This document shows positions 1 to 8,489 of a stretch of 64,000 nucleotides of DNA, one piece after another (the first letter of the stretch is position 1; every line of letters begins with the position of its first letter). Below the pieces are notes generated by a model. That model saw only the letters and a program-made list of their open reading frames with translations. It searched no databases and had not been told where the DNA came from. This stretch comes from DRPG01 sp964655065 (lineage in GTDB: Bacteria; Myxococcota_A; UBA796; GCA-2862545). The translations under genes and the position numbers were made by a program. Location: positions 62,001 through 126,000 of the forward strand of contig CAZZLC010000013.1 of assembly GCA_964655065.1 (NCBI GenBank), given 5' to 3'.

Positions 1-225
1 GGCCTGCTCGTACTGGCCGAGGAGCGGCTTGTTGAGCCGGGAGGCCTTCTGGGTCCCGAACCCGAGCTGCACGGCGTCGTAGCCATCAGCTCCCGCACTC
101 GACTTGACCCGGAGCACGGGGCACGGCCCGGCCTGGATCACGGTCACGGGAATCACCCGCCCATCGGGCGCAAACAGCTGCGTCATCCCGACCTTGCGGC
201 CGAGGAGCCCCATCTTCTTCTGCAC
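1..225 (-). CDS. rplC: 50S ribosomal protein L3, N-terminal part (cut by left edge)
   Basis: Translating the minus strand gives the start of ribosomal protein L3, with the family hallmark GLLGRKVGMTQLF followed by PVTVIQAGPCPVLRVK and a QLGFG segment. L3 is an early-assembling 50S protein near the peptidyl-transferase centre. I place the start at the GTG at 225 because GAGG lies six bases upstream. An ATG at 231 in the same frame also opens the gene but abuts the GAGG. About 75 residues are visible; the remaining two thirds lie outside the window. rpsJ, the usual upstream neighbour in the S10 operon, is absent: the next gene upstream is an envelope protein 133 bases away. Identity is certain; only the start is open. 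Confidence 0.93.
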   Translation of the reverse strand, partial: MQKKMGLLGRKVGMTQLFAPDGRVIPVTVIQAGPCPVLRVKSSAGADGYDAVQLGFGTQKASRLNKPLLGQYEQA

Positions 226-358
226 TGTCATCCTCGCATTGGACGACGCGAGCGCCGTCGTACGGGTGGGGCGGCGCCTGGGTGGGCCCCGCTCGGTTGT
301 CGTGTCGGGGTAACGGTCTTTCTCGACAGCGTCGACCCCGCTGGCGAGGTCCCGTCGC

Positions 359-1036
359 TCAGAACGTGTACTTCAGGTACCCCGACGGGAACAGCCCGGG
401 ATTGAACCCGATCATGTACATGAAGTCGACGTCGACCCCGACAGAGAAGTGCGACAGCTTGGTGTAGTACTCGAGCGTCGGGCCGCCGAGCACCATCGGG
501 AGGGGGCCTTCGTGGACCGGCGCAGGGGCGTCGATCTGCGGAATGACCTCCTCCTGGTAGTCGAGGTCGTTCATGAGCAGCGGCAGCACCGCGATGCCGC
601 CCCCGACGCGCACGCCAAGGCCCAGGCGACGGGTCGGGTAGAACGACGCCTCGAGGATGCCGGTACCCATGAACGCGTGCACGTCACCCTGCGTGAGGCT
701 GTTGTCGAAGGTCAACACCTCGGTGCGCGGGCCTTGAACCAGAGTCTGACCGAACTGCGCCTCGAAGGCGGCCGAGAAGCGTTCCTGGTCGACGAACTCA
801 CCGCCGACCGCGAGACCGAGGAACACGACACCACCGTAGACGGCGCCGGTCTCGGGAGTGGCCGAGCGGGCGGTCACGGGGAAGATGAATGTGGTGCCAA
901 CGTTGGACTTGACGTAGGGACCGCGCTCGATCTCACGGACGAGGTCGCGCTCGGCCGAACGCGCACGGCGCCGCTCCTCCCGGTCCTGGGCGACCGCATC
1001 CTGCGGAACGGCCAGCGCGGCCAACATCAGAAGCAT
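359..1036 (-). CDS. gltH: GltH/CglE-like outer-membrane beta-barrel protein
   Basis: The 225-residue product starts with a signal peptide (MLLMLAALAVP... cut near AVAQ) and continues with alternating hydrophobic/polar segments rich in Gly and aromatics (FLGLAVGGEF, LGLGVRVGGGIAV). It ends in Phe (YLKYTF), as transmembrane beta-barrels usually do. The ATG at 1036 is preceded by GAGGAG; an upstream in-frame ATG at 1096 would add an Arg-rich stretch that spoils the signal peptide. It is the last gene of the eight-gene glt-like cluster, directly downstream of the FHA/TonB protein. In M. xanthus, as I recall, this position holds gltH (cglE), a barrel of the gliding complex. The assignment rests on position plus barrel features, so another porin-like protein is possible. 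The 211 bases before it show no clear promoter. Confidence 0.62.
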   Translation of the reverse strand: MLLMLAALAVPQDAVAQDREERRRARSAERDLVREIERGPYVKSNVGTTFIFPVTARSATPETGAVYGGVVFLGLAVGGEFVDQERFSAAFEAQFGQTLVQGPRTEVLTFDNSLTQGDVHAFMGTGILEASFYPTRRLGLGVRVGGGIAVLPLLMNDLDYQEEVIPQIDAPAPVHEGPLPMVLGGPTLEYYTKLSHFSVGVDVDFMYMIGFNPGLFPSGYLKYTF

Positions 1037-1247
1037 CCCGGTCTCCTCGAGTGGTAGACGACGCCGGCAATTAGCACGTCGACGGCGTCGGGACAAAGGC
1101 TTGACGAAGGTTCCACAAGCTCGGCCCCCCCGTCATGCCCGCCGCGCCTGCCCACCTGCACCACGAACGCCCGGTCCCCTACGAGGGGCCGAGCGTCGAG
1201 GCCAGTGAGCCTGGCAGGAAACGGGGCGGGAGGCGCCTGGAGAGCGA

Positions 1248-3185
1248 CTACCCGGGCGAGAACAGGAAGGGGTACGAGACGATGACGATACCGCCCCCCT
1301 TCGGCTCCGGGAACTTCATGCGCATGAACTGGGCGACGATGCACTGCTCGACGCTCGCGTTGCCCATCGTCGACGACTTCTTGCTCGCCGAGGAGACCCC
1401 GCCATCCTTCGCGATGGTGAACTTGATCACGACCTTGCCCGCCAGCGCAGGGTTCTTCGTGAGCTCGCGCTGGTAGCAGTACTTGATCTTGTTCATGTTC
1501 CGCTTGATGACTTCGTCGATGAGCGACCGGTCGAGAGCACCGAGGATGATGGGGTCCCCACCGACACGGCCGAGACCGCCCTGGCCCTTCTCGCCGAAGT
1601 TGCCGCCGCCCTTGCCGAAGCCGCTGCGGCCCGCGCCACGTCCGCGCGTTCCGAGGCCGCCGATACCCTCGGCGCTACCACCGCCACCGAGGCCACTGCC
1701 CATGGAGCCGAGGCCGCCAGCGCCCGCCTGGGTACCCTTGACCCCGAGGAGGCCGCCGACCGCACCCGCCAGGTCGGGGTCGATCCGCGAGTCGGAGAGC
1801 ATGCCGTCGAGGCTGCTCGCGATCCCTGCGCTCTCGGCCACCAGCCGGTCCTGCTCGGCCTTCTTGATGTCGATCTTGTTGCCCTTGGTCTTCTGGTTCT
1901 TGGCCTTCTTCTTCCCGACCTTGCCTTCCTTCTTCTTGGCCTTCTCGCCCTCGCCCGCGTCGGGGTTGTTGTCGGGCTTCTTCTTCTTGTCCTTGTCGAG
2001 GTCCGGCTTCTCGAGCTCGATGTTCGCGAAGCGGTCCTGGTACTCGGCCACCGAGATGCCCGCGGGCTTCGGCGAGAAGTACATGACGAGGCCGAACATG
2101 ACGCCGATGAACGTCATGAAGGAGAGGATGGCGAGGAACGGGTAGTCCGCGTCCTCGGTCTGTCGCTGCAGGATGCGCTGACCTTCGGCGACCATGTGGC
2201 CAAAGAACACGACGCCGTCGGCGTTGACGAGCAATCGCACGTCATCCGTCATGGGGATGACGTACTCCTGGCCCTCCTTGCGTGCCTTGCCCGAGCGCAC
2301 GAGCTCGTCGAAGCTGTAGCGCTGGCCGCCGATGTCCGCGAACCCGTCCCAGTGCTCGAGCACGCGGGCGATGTACTCCTCGTCCTCGAGCCTGAACAGC
2401 ACGTGGTCGCGACCGGGGAGTCCCTGATCGGAGACGTAGAAGTCGTCACGCCAGTCGCTCGAAACCTCGGACCACATGGGCGGCGCGTAGGGCAACACGT
2501 GGTGCAGCGGGGTGGGAATCCACCCCATGTCGATGCCGAGGAAGTGCCACTTCCAGCCCACGGCGGACCCGACGGTGACGTCGTGGCCCATCGTCCGGGA
2601 GAAGTGCTTCGTGTCGATGAGGGTCTGACCCCAGACCTGATTGACCTCGAGGACCTTGCGACGATCGGGATCGATGCCCGTCGTCCCGCTGCCCGATCCC
2701 GAGCGCAGGATGAAGGACATGACGTCCTCGGTCGGCTCGGGCGCCTCCTCCTCCTCGGCGTCCTGGGGCGTCAGGACGGGACGGGCTTGCGACCCACGAC
2801 CGATGGGGGCCGGCTGGACGGGGCGGGCGCGCTCCGGCGCCGGCGTGGCGCGGGGCACCGTCGCCTCGGTCTCCTCGAGCACGATGGAGACGCGGAACTG
2901 CAGCGTCCCGATCGCGAAGACGTCGCCGTCGCGCAGCGTCGCGTTCGACACCGTCTGGCCACGAACGGTGAGGCCAGTCTCCCCACCGAGGTCGAGCAGG
3001 CTGATCGAGCCGTCGGTCTCCACCGTGAGCACGGCGTGCATGTCGGACAGCTGGGGGTCGTCGACGGGCAGCAGGGCCGCCCGTCCACGACCGATCGTGA
3101 TGCTCGGCTCCCGGAAGTCCGCCCGGTGGATCGGCGTCGAACCCCGGAAGACCTCGATGATCACGAGCGGGATGTTGTTGGACAT
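1248..3185 (-). CDS. gltG: GltG-like inner-membrane protein: FHA domain, one membrane segment, AgmX/PglI TonB-type C-terminus
   Basis: This is a 645-residue protein. Residues about 5-100 form an FHA domain (SITIGRG near 26, a SDMHA motif in place of the usual SxxH, then a GDVFAIG turn), which binds phosphothreonine peptides in the cytoplasm. A single hydrophobic helix (FLAILSFMTFIGVMFGLVMYF) lies near 348-370. After it come a Lys-rich stretch, a Gly-rich linker (about 475-545) and a C-terminal TonB-like domain from about 550 (RNMNKIKYCYQRELTKNP, then VIKFTIAKDGGV), the form known from AgmX/PglI. This order matches GltG of the Myxococcus gliding complex, which links cytosol to periplasm. It lies 31 bases downstream of the gltF-like gene. 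The FHA domain suggests control by Ser/Thr kinases; that is inference. Confidence 0.8.
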   Translation of the reverse strand: MSNNIPLVIIEVFRGSTPIHRADFREPSITIGRGRAALLPVDDPQLSDMHAVLTVETDGSISLLDLGGETGLTVRGQTVSNATLRDGDVFAIGTLQFRVSIVLEETEATVPRATPAPERARPVQPAPIGRGSQARPVLTPQDAEEEEAPEPTEDVMSFILRSGSGSGTTGIDPDRRKVLEVNQVWGQTLIDTKHFSRTMGHDVTVGSAVGWKWHFLGIDMGWIPTPLHHVLPYAPPMWSEVSSDWRDDFYVSDQGLPGRDHVLFRLEDEEYIARVLEHWDGFADIGGQRYSFDELVRSGKARKEGQEYVIPMTDDVRLLVNADGVVFFGHMVAEGQRILQRQTEDADYPFLAILSFMTFIGVMFGLVMYFSPKPAGISVAEYQDRFANIELEKPDLDKDKKKKPDNNPDAGEGEKAKKKEGKVGKKKAKNQKTKGNKIDIKKAEQDRLVAESAGIASSLDGMLSDSRIDPDLAGAVGGLLGVKGTQAGAGGLGSMGSGLGGGGSAEGIGGLGTRGRGAGRSGFGKGGGNFGEKGQGGLGRVGGDPIILGALDRSLIDEVIKRNMNKIKYCYQRELTKNPALAGKVVIKFTIAKDGGVSSASKKSSTMGNASVEQCIVAQFMRMKFPEPKGGGIVIVSYPFLFSPG

Positions 3186-3216
3186 GAGGTGTGGACTCCG
3201 AGAAGAGGGGCCGAGC

Positions 3217-3474
3217 TTACTTGACCTTGTCGACGGACTGCTTCATCTCGAGGTTGAAGTCGGTCCGCAGCTTGATCAGCGGGTTGAAGTCGGCCTTGCG
3301 ACGGTCGAGCAGCAGGGCCCCGGACGGCTTGACGAGCTCACCGGTCACGTCGACGCCTTCGAAGTCGATCACGGTCCGCTCCTTGTACTTGACCTGCCCG
3401 GAGCTCGAATCCTGCGCCAAGGCAGTACCCGAAGCCATCAGCATGGCGGCAGCGACGAGGATGGAACGCATCAT
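3217..3474 (-). CDS. gltF: GltF/CglF-like short secreted protein
   Basis: An 85-residue protein with a clear signal peptide (MMRSILVAAAMLMASGTALAQ) and a short mature part containing YKERTVIDFEGVDVTGEL, then RRKADFNPLIKLRTDFN. This is the pattern I associate with CglF/GltF of myxobacteria, a periplasmic component of the gliding complex. The tandem ATGs at 3474 and 3471 follow GGAGG at good spacing; the longer reading to 3591 lacks a ribosome binding site and would bury the signal peptide. It sits between gltE- and gltG-like genes, with a 272-base gap upstream that holds a candidate terminator and promoter. The identification combines position and the short conserved motif; the molecular role is unknown. 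Confidence 0.65.
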   Translation of the reverse strand: MMRSILVAAAMLMASGTALAQDSSSGQVKYKERTVIDFEGVDVTGELVKPSGALLLDRRKADFNPLIKLRTDFNLEMKQSVDKVK

Positions 3475-3512
3475 GGGGACCTCCGTGATTCCGTCCAGGA
3501 ACCGAAGTGACA

Positions 3513-3541
3513 GGTATATTGCTCTCGAATCGAGGTTCGAA
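3513..3541 (-). promoter_or_regulatory. Candidate internal promoter before the gltF-like gene, with palindromic spacer
   Basis: On the minus strand, TTCGAA (3541-3536) and TATACC (3518-3513) are separated by 17 bases. The -10 matches the sigma70 consensus at four of six positions, the -35 at only three. The spacer contains a perfect inverted repeat, CTCGA-T-TCGAG (3534-3524), which could be an operator. The -10 element lies 38 bases before the ATG at 3474. This gap is more AT-rich than its surroundings. The call is weak without transcript data. Confidence 0.33.
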
Positions 3542-3683
3542 CAACGTCGGATGACCGTAGTGCCGGTCTTCTGCGTACGACATGGAAGCATCGAGGCGGT
3601 TCCTCTGGCCTGGTCAAGCGTACGTAAAGCGCGGGCCCCGCCTTCCCTCGCGAGCGGCGCGAGGGACGAGCCGACCGGGGACC

Positions 3684-3720
3684 CGAAAACCAGACAGCCC
3701 GAAGCGCGTGCTCCGGGCTG
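3684..3720 (-). terminator. Candidate hairpin terminator after the gltE-like gene
   Basis: On the minus strand CAGCCCG (3720-3714) can pair with CGGGCTG (3701-3695) around a 12-base loop, followed by TCTGGTTTTC. The T run is short and interrupted, so this may be a weak terminator or an mRNA-stabilising stem that sets the ratio of upstream to downstream glt products. Confidence 0.4.
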
Positions 3721-3746
3721 CCGAATTCAACACGAGGGGGCCAGGC

Positions 3747-5183
3747 TCACTCCGCCGGCGCCTCGGCAGGAGCCTCGCCACCCGATGGCTGGATCGCCTG
3801 GCACTCGGGGGTCTGGATCACCTCGTTGACCCCCGGCAGGAACGCATCGATGAGCTGCTGAACGTCCTGCGCCATGCTGCTGTCCTTTTGGTCGACGATC
3901 AGCTGGGCCTGCTCGAGGATCATGGAGACCTGTTCGACCGAGTCGGGATCGAGGCAGTCGTTGTAGGTGGTCAGCTTGGCCTGGGTGTCGGTGATGACGA
4001 CCGCCATGTCGTCGAGAAGCTTCTTCTCGCGCGCGATGCGCTCCTGCTCCTCGCGCTTGCGACGCTCCTCTTCTTCCTTGCGGCGGCGCTCCTCGGCCTG
4101 CGCCTCGGCCACCTGCTCCTCGATGTCGAAGATCGGGTGGTCGGGGGTGACGTTGCCGACGTTCTGCTCCTTGTACCGCTCGATGTAGGACAACGCCTTC
4201 TTGAAGTCCTTGGTGTAGTGGAGGTGCAGGATGGCGCCGTTGAAGTAGGCCCGCTCGTAGGCGGGGTTCGCCTTGATGATCTGGTCGTAGATCGAGTCGG
4301 ATTCCTTGGTCTCACCGGTCCCGCGGAGCGCGACCGCCAGCCCGAGCTTGGCGTCCAGGTTCGAGGGGTTCGCGGCCGTGGCCGACGTGAACGACGACTT
4401 GGCGAGGTCGAAGTCGCCCGAGGCCAGGGCGACGTAGCCGAGGTTCATGTTGGACTCGAAGTTCTTGGGGTCGAGCTTGACCGCCTCCTTGAACTTCTGG
4501 ATGGCCTGCGGCTCGTCACCCTGAATGAGGTAGGTGACGCCCATGTTGTTGTAGACCCCGGGGTCACCGGCGTTGAGCTCCAGGGCCTTTTCGGCCATGA
4601 GCTGGCTCATGCTGTAGTTGTCCTGCGCGTAGTACATCGCCGACAGGTTGCGGTACACGTCCGCGTTGTCGGGGTTGTCGCGAAGGACCGTCTGGGCGTT
4701 GCCGAGAGCCTCGTCGTAGCGACCGGCCTTGACGAGGGCCGCAATCAGCTCGTTGCGGGTGTCGAGGTCGTCGGGCTGCGACTCCACTCGCTTGGCATAC
4801 AGTTCGACGGCCTCGCCGCCCTTGCCGTTCTCGAGCAGCACGCGCGCGAGCGAGAACATGGCCTTGTCCATGGCGGGATCGGCCTCGTAGGCCTTGCGAT
4901 AGTGCATCTCCGCGTCGCTGCCGCGACCGAGCTGCTCGGCTGTCCAGCCCGCGTTGAAGTGGGCGGCCTTGCCAGCTCCGAGGTTGGCCGCCTTGTTGAA
5001 CAGCGTGTACGCCGTCTCGTAGTCGACCGCCCCCGTCTTGCGGTCGGGGGTCTGCAGCACGTCCAGCCCACCCTGGAAGTTGACCTTCGGGTTGTTGCTG
5101 TCCATGTCGATGTTGGTTTTGGCCTTCTTGCCGCAGCCGACCGTGAGGAACGCCGCGACGAGGGCAACGAGAATGGTACGCAT
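3747..5183 (-). CDS. gltE: GltE-like TPR lipoprotein
   Basis: The 478-residue protein begins with a lipoprotein signal, MRTILVALVAAFLTVGC, giving lipidated Cys17. The body is a series of tetratricopeptide repeats (for example AEMHYRKAYEADPAMDKAMF, then VYNNMGVTYLIQGDEPQAIQ and ESNMNLGYVALASGDFDLAK) to about residue 330. Then comes a highly charged helix of Glu/Arg/Lys (EERRRKEEEERRKREEQERI), a probable coiled coil, and a C-terminal tail rich in Ala, Pro and Glu. This fits GltE (AglT), a TPR lipoprotein of the M. xanthus gliding complex that faces the periplasm. TAGGAG precedes the ATG. It starts 9 bases after the stop of the gltD-like gene, so the two are cotranscribed. TPR proteins diverge easily; gene order is the main support for the name. 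Confidence 0.72.
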   Translation of the reverse strand: MRTILVALVAAFLTVGCGKKAKTNIDMDSNNPKVNFQGGLDVLQTPDRKTGAVDYETAYTLFNKAANLGAGKAAHFNAGWTAEQLGRGSDAEMHYRKAYEADPAMDKAMFSLARVLLENGKGGEAVELYAKRVESQPDDLDTRNELIAALVKAGRYDEALGNAQTVLRDNPDNADVYRNLSAMYYAQDNYSMSQLMAEKALELNAGDPGVYNNMGVTYLIQGDEPQAIQKFKEAVKLDPKNFESNMNLGYVALASGDFDLAKSSFTSATAANPSNLDAKLGLAVALRGTGETKESDSIYDQIIKANPAYERAYFNGAILHLHYTKDFKKALSYIERYKEQNVGNVTPDHPIFDIEEQVAEAQAEERRRKEEEERRKREEQERIAREKKLLDDMAVVITDTQAKLTTYNDCLDPDSVEQVSMILEQAQLIVDQKDSSMAQDVQQLIDAFLPGVNEVIQTPECQAIQPSGGEAPAEAPAE

Positions 5184-5192
5184 GGCGCGCTC

Positions 5193-8100
5193 CTAGTCGA
5201 GGCTCGTTTCGAATTCGAACTGACGACCCGACTTCGAGGCCGTCCAGCGGGGCTTCAGCAGCTGCTCGTACATTCCCGGGTAGTCCTCGGGACGCAGCTC
5301 GCCGAGACGACGGTTCGCGAACTCGGTGTCGTCGTTGTAGAGCGTGAGGGCGTAGGACTTCTCGACGGCGACCTTGAAGGCCTCCACCGCCTTCTCCTCC
5401 TGGAGATAGGCCCGGTCCTCGATCTTCATGCTGTAGAACTCGACCTGGTCCTCGGTGAGGTAGGACGGGACGTCCGAGGTTCGCAGGCTCTCGGCCATGT
5501 TGTCGTAGACCCGACCGAGGGCCACGAGGGCGGCGATTCCCCACTGACCGGCACCGACCTCGACGACCTCCTGGAACTTCTTCTCGATCTCGAGGTAGGC
5601 CTTGGTCTTGTCCTGCAGGCTCTTCTGGAGCGCCGCGTCTTCCCGCTTCCTGCTCACGCCCTTCTTGCCCTCGATGCGCATCGCCTCGTAGGCGGCGAGA
5701 TCTGGCTGGGCCGCGGTGTAGAGCATCTCGGCGACGTACTCGGTCTGCGGTCCCTTCTCACCGCCCCCCTCGACGTACCGACGGTACATCTTGATGGTGT
5801 CGCTGTAGACCCGGTCACGACCCCGCGTGTCACCAAGCTCGGCGAGCGCCTGACCGTGGTGCAGCCGCGCGAAGTACACGAACTCGAGCGGAGCCCCCTC
5901 GGGCGGCTTGGCGTAGTAGGCCTGGAAGGCGTTCGCCGCGTCCTGCCACTGCCCCTGCTCCTCGTAGATGTTGGCGACGCGGAGCTTGACGTCCGGCACC
6001 CGGTCGTCGGTGGGGTAGGCGTTGACGAAGGCGTTGTAGTCGGCGATCGACTGCTGCCAGTCGCCGAGGCCCTTGCGGAAGACCGCCGCGCGGTAGATGG
6101 CGTCACCCGCGCGCTTGACGACCTCCTCGTCGAGCTCTTCCTTCTTCGCGACCCGCGCCTGGTAGAGCTCCCACAGCTTCTCGTAGTAGCCGGCCGCCTT
6201 GTCGTAGTCGGCAATGCGCTCGTAGTCGTAGCCGAGGAAGCCGACCTGGTCGAAGTAGTACTTGGTCTTCCCTGCGTACTTCGGGTCCTCGACCAGAATC
6301 TCGCGGATGGCAACCGAATCGGCCACGCGGCCCGTCTTGGTGTAGTAGAACGCCGCGTTGTTGAGCGCCTTGGCCGTCTTCTCGAGCTTGGCCGTCTCGC
6401 GGAACTCCTCGTAGAACCCCACGAAAGCATCGGCTGCCGTGCTGTAGTCCTTGTCCTTGTCGAAGTTGACCTCGATGAGCTTGAAGGACGCGTTCTCGTA
6501 GATGTTGTAGGCGTCGGTCTTGAACGCCTTTCCGCCCAGGCGCTCTTCGTCGTAGAAGGCCTTGGCGGTCGTGCGCAGCGCGTCCCAGTTCTCCTTGACG
6601 ACGAGGGCGTCCAGGATGAGCTGGGCCGAGTACTCGGCTTCCTGGGACCCGGGGTTCATCGCGATGACGGCCCGGAACTGGGTGGCCGCCTGGTCGAACT
6701 GGAACTTGTTGTAGAGCAGGTACGCGGACTTGTAGATCATGTCCTTGACGCGCTTGTCGCCCTTGTAGAGCTCCGCGTACTTGAGGCACGCGTCCACGAA
6801 GCGCTGCTCCCACTCGGAGAGCGGCTCGGGCTCGACGTTCTTCGAGATCTTTCGGGTGCGGGTGCCCTGCTGGATGGCCCCGCCTTCCTTCTTGACCTGC
6901 TCCTCGGCCGCGAACACCGCCGACTCCGCACAGAAGCGGGAGTGCTGACCTTGCGGGTCCATGTCGACCACGGCCATGTACTGCACGTAGGCGCCGGCGA
7001 AATCCTTGAGCTCGTAGAGCAGCTCACCGTAGCCAAAGCGAACGTCGTAGGTGTGCTCGTTGCTCGAGAACAGCTCGAGGTAGGTGTCGTAGGCGGTGCG
7101 AGCGAGTCCGTAGAGCTCCTGTGCGTCGTCGATGCGCCGCTGCTCCTGGTACTTGCGACCCGTGTTGTGGTAATCCACCGCGATACCGCGCAGCTGCTTC
7201 TCGATCTGCTCGCCGGCATCCTTGACCGCGTCCTCGTTCGCGCGGTTCGCCTTGGCCCACGAGCTCTCGGTCCCGTAGTTCGCCCGCAGGACCTGGATCT
7301 CTTCGAGGACCTTGCCGCGCTCGCCCATCTTCTTGTAGGCGTTGATGATGTCGACCTGGTACTGCGGATTGTCGAGCGCGTTGGCGTCATCGAGGATGAG
7401 CCGGCGATACATGTCGATCGCGCGCTCGAACTTGCCCTGCTCGAAGAAGGTCGAGGCGAGCTTCCGGAGGGTGACCCGGATGAGGTCCTTGCGACCCATC
7501 TTGGTGAAGAAGGCGATCGCCTCCTCCATCTGGTCGGCATCCGCGAAGAATCGGACGAGGTCCTTGAGTGCCTCGTCCTGCAGCTGCATCGTGGTCTTGG
7601 TCTGCGTCTGGGACAGCGAGTAGTCGACCACGCCCTTCATGGTGTCGATCGCCTTCTCGTAGTCGCCCACGTTGTAGTAGGACCAGCCGAGCTTGTACAT
7701 CGCGTAGCTGTAGCGGGGGCTGTCCTTGAACTGGGCCGCGCGGGAGTAGGCCTGGAGCGCCTTGAAGGCGTTGGCTTCCTCCTCGAAGTAGTACTCGCCG
7801 ATGAGCACGTAGGCGTCGGGCACCCAGTCGGAGTTGGGATAGCGCTTGACCAGCGTGCGGAAGGCGTTGACCGCATCTTCCTTGCGGTTGAGGTCGTTCA
7901 GCGCCGAGCCGAGGAAGAACGTGGCCTGGTCCGCCCGGTTGTACTGCGGGTAGTTGCGCAGGATGCCCTGATAGAGCTGAACCGCGCGTCCCTGCCAGGC
8001 CTGCGAGTTCTGGTTGTCGGCCGTCACGGACTCGAGCTCACAGCCGTCCGTGTTGAAGCATTCCTCCTGCTTCTCGTCGTAGACCGCCATCTCCTGGAGG

Positions 8101-8417
8101 TAGAGGAACCGGCCCTCCTCGTAGTAGAGCTCGGCCAGACGGAGCATCATCTCCGCCTTCTGCTCGCCCTGGGCGGTGCTCCGCTGGAGGAGGCCCTTGA
8201 GCCGCTCCATCGACTCCCGCCGCTTCTGCTGGGCGAGCTTGTTGAGCTCGGCGCTGCGCGCGTTCTCCTCGGCCTCGATCTTGCGGAGCTTGATCGCCTT
8301 GCCGGTGCGGCCTTCGAGATCCAGGGTGTCGTCCGCGGCGGACGCGACGACCGGCGCGGACGAGAGCCCGGCCAGCAGCGACAACATCGTCAGGGTGGAC
8401 AGGAAACTGGAGCGCAT
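5193..8417 (-). CDS. gltD: GltD/AgmU-like giant periplasmic TPR protein
   Basis: This 1074-residue protein has a signal peptide (MRSSFLSTLTMLSLLAGLSSAP, cut near ASAAD), then a Lys/Glu-rich helix (about 45-85), then TPR-type repeats nearly throughout, for example VKRYPNSDWVPDAYVLIGEY, MYKLGWSYYNVGDYEKAID and AEYSAQLILDALVVKENWD. The ATG at 8417 opens at the signal peptide. AgmU/GltD of M. xanthus is, as I recall, a periplasmic TPR protein of similar, slightly greater size. It lies between the gltC- and gltE-like genes. TPR arrays are protein-binding scaffolds; this one could bridge outer-membrane barrels and inner-membrane partners. No catalytic motif is visible. It is the longest glt gene here. 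Confidence 0.7.
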   Translation of the reverse strand: MRSSFLSTLTMLSLLAGLSSAPVVASAADDTLDLEGRTGKAIKLRKIEAEENARSAELNKLAQQKRRESMERLKGLLQRSTAQGEQKAEMMLRLAELYYEEGRFLYLQEMAVYDEKQEECFNTDGCELESVTADNQNSQAWQGRAVQLYQGILRNYPQYNRADQATFFLGSALNDLNRKEDAVNAFRTLVKRYPNSDWVPDAYVLIGEYYFEEEANAFKALQAYSRAAQFKDSPRYSYAMYKLGWSYYNVGDYEKAIDTMKGVVDYSLSQTQTKTTMQLQDEALKDLVRFFADADQMEEAIAFFTKMGRKDLIRVTLRKLASTFFEQGKFERAIDMYRRLILDDANALDNPQYQVDIINAYKKMGERGKVLEEIQVLRANYGTESSWAKANRANEDAVKDAGEQIEKQLRGIAVDYHNTGRKYQEQRRIDDAQELYGLARTAYDTYLELFSSNEHTYDVRFGYGELLYELKDFAGAYVQYMAVVDMDPQGQHSRFCAESAVFAAEEQVKKEGGAIQQGTRTRKISKNVEPEPLSEWEQRFVDACLKYAELYKGDKRVKDMIYKSAYLLYNKFQFDQAATQFRAVIAMNPGSQEAEYSAQLILDALVVKENWDALRTTAKAFYDEERLGGKAFKTDAYNIYENASFKLIEVNFDKDKDYSTAADAFVGFYEEFRETAKLEKTAKALNNAAFYYTKTGRVADSVAIREILVEDPKYAGKTKYYFDQVGFLGYDYERIADYDKAAGYYEKLWELYQARVAKKEELDEEVVKRAGDAIYRAAVFRKGLGDWQQSIADYNAFVNAYPTDDRVPDVKLRVANIYEEQGQWQDAANAFQAYYAKPPEGAPLEFVYFARLHHGQALAELGDTRGRDRVYSDTIKMYRRYVEGGGEKGPQTEYVAEMLYTAAQPDLAAYEAMRIEGKKGVSRKREDAALQKSLQDKTKAYLEIEKKFQEVVEVGAGQWGIAALVALGRVYDNMAESLRTSDVPSYLTEDQVEFYSMKIEDRAYLQEEKAVEAFKVAVEKSYALTLYNDDTEFANRRLGELRPEDYPGMYEQLLKPRWTASKSGRQFEFETSLD

Positions 8418-8489
8418 CGCTCTCTCCGGTTCGAAAAGGACGAAGCCGAGTCGCACGCGACCCGGCCAGACTTCGACATCAGCTCGCGC

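Noticed and set aside
1667..1760. Gly-rich repeats in the gltG-like gene as a DNA repeat array
   Set aside because: The units vary in length and sequence; they encode a Gly-rich protein linker rather than a tandem or CRISPR-type repeat.
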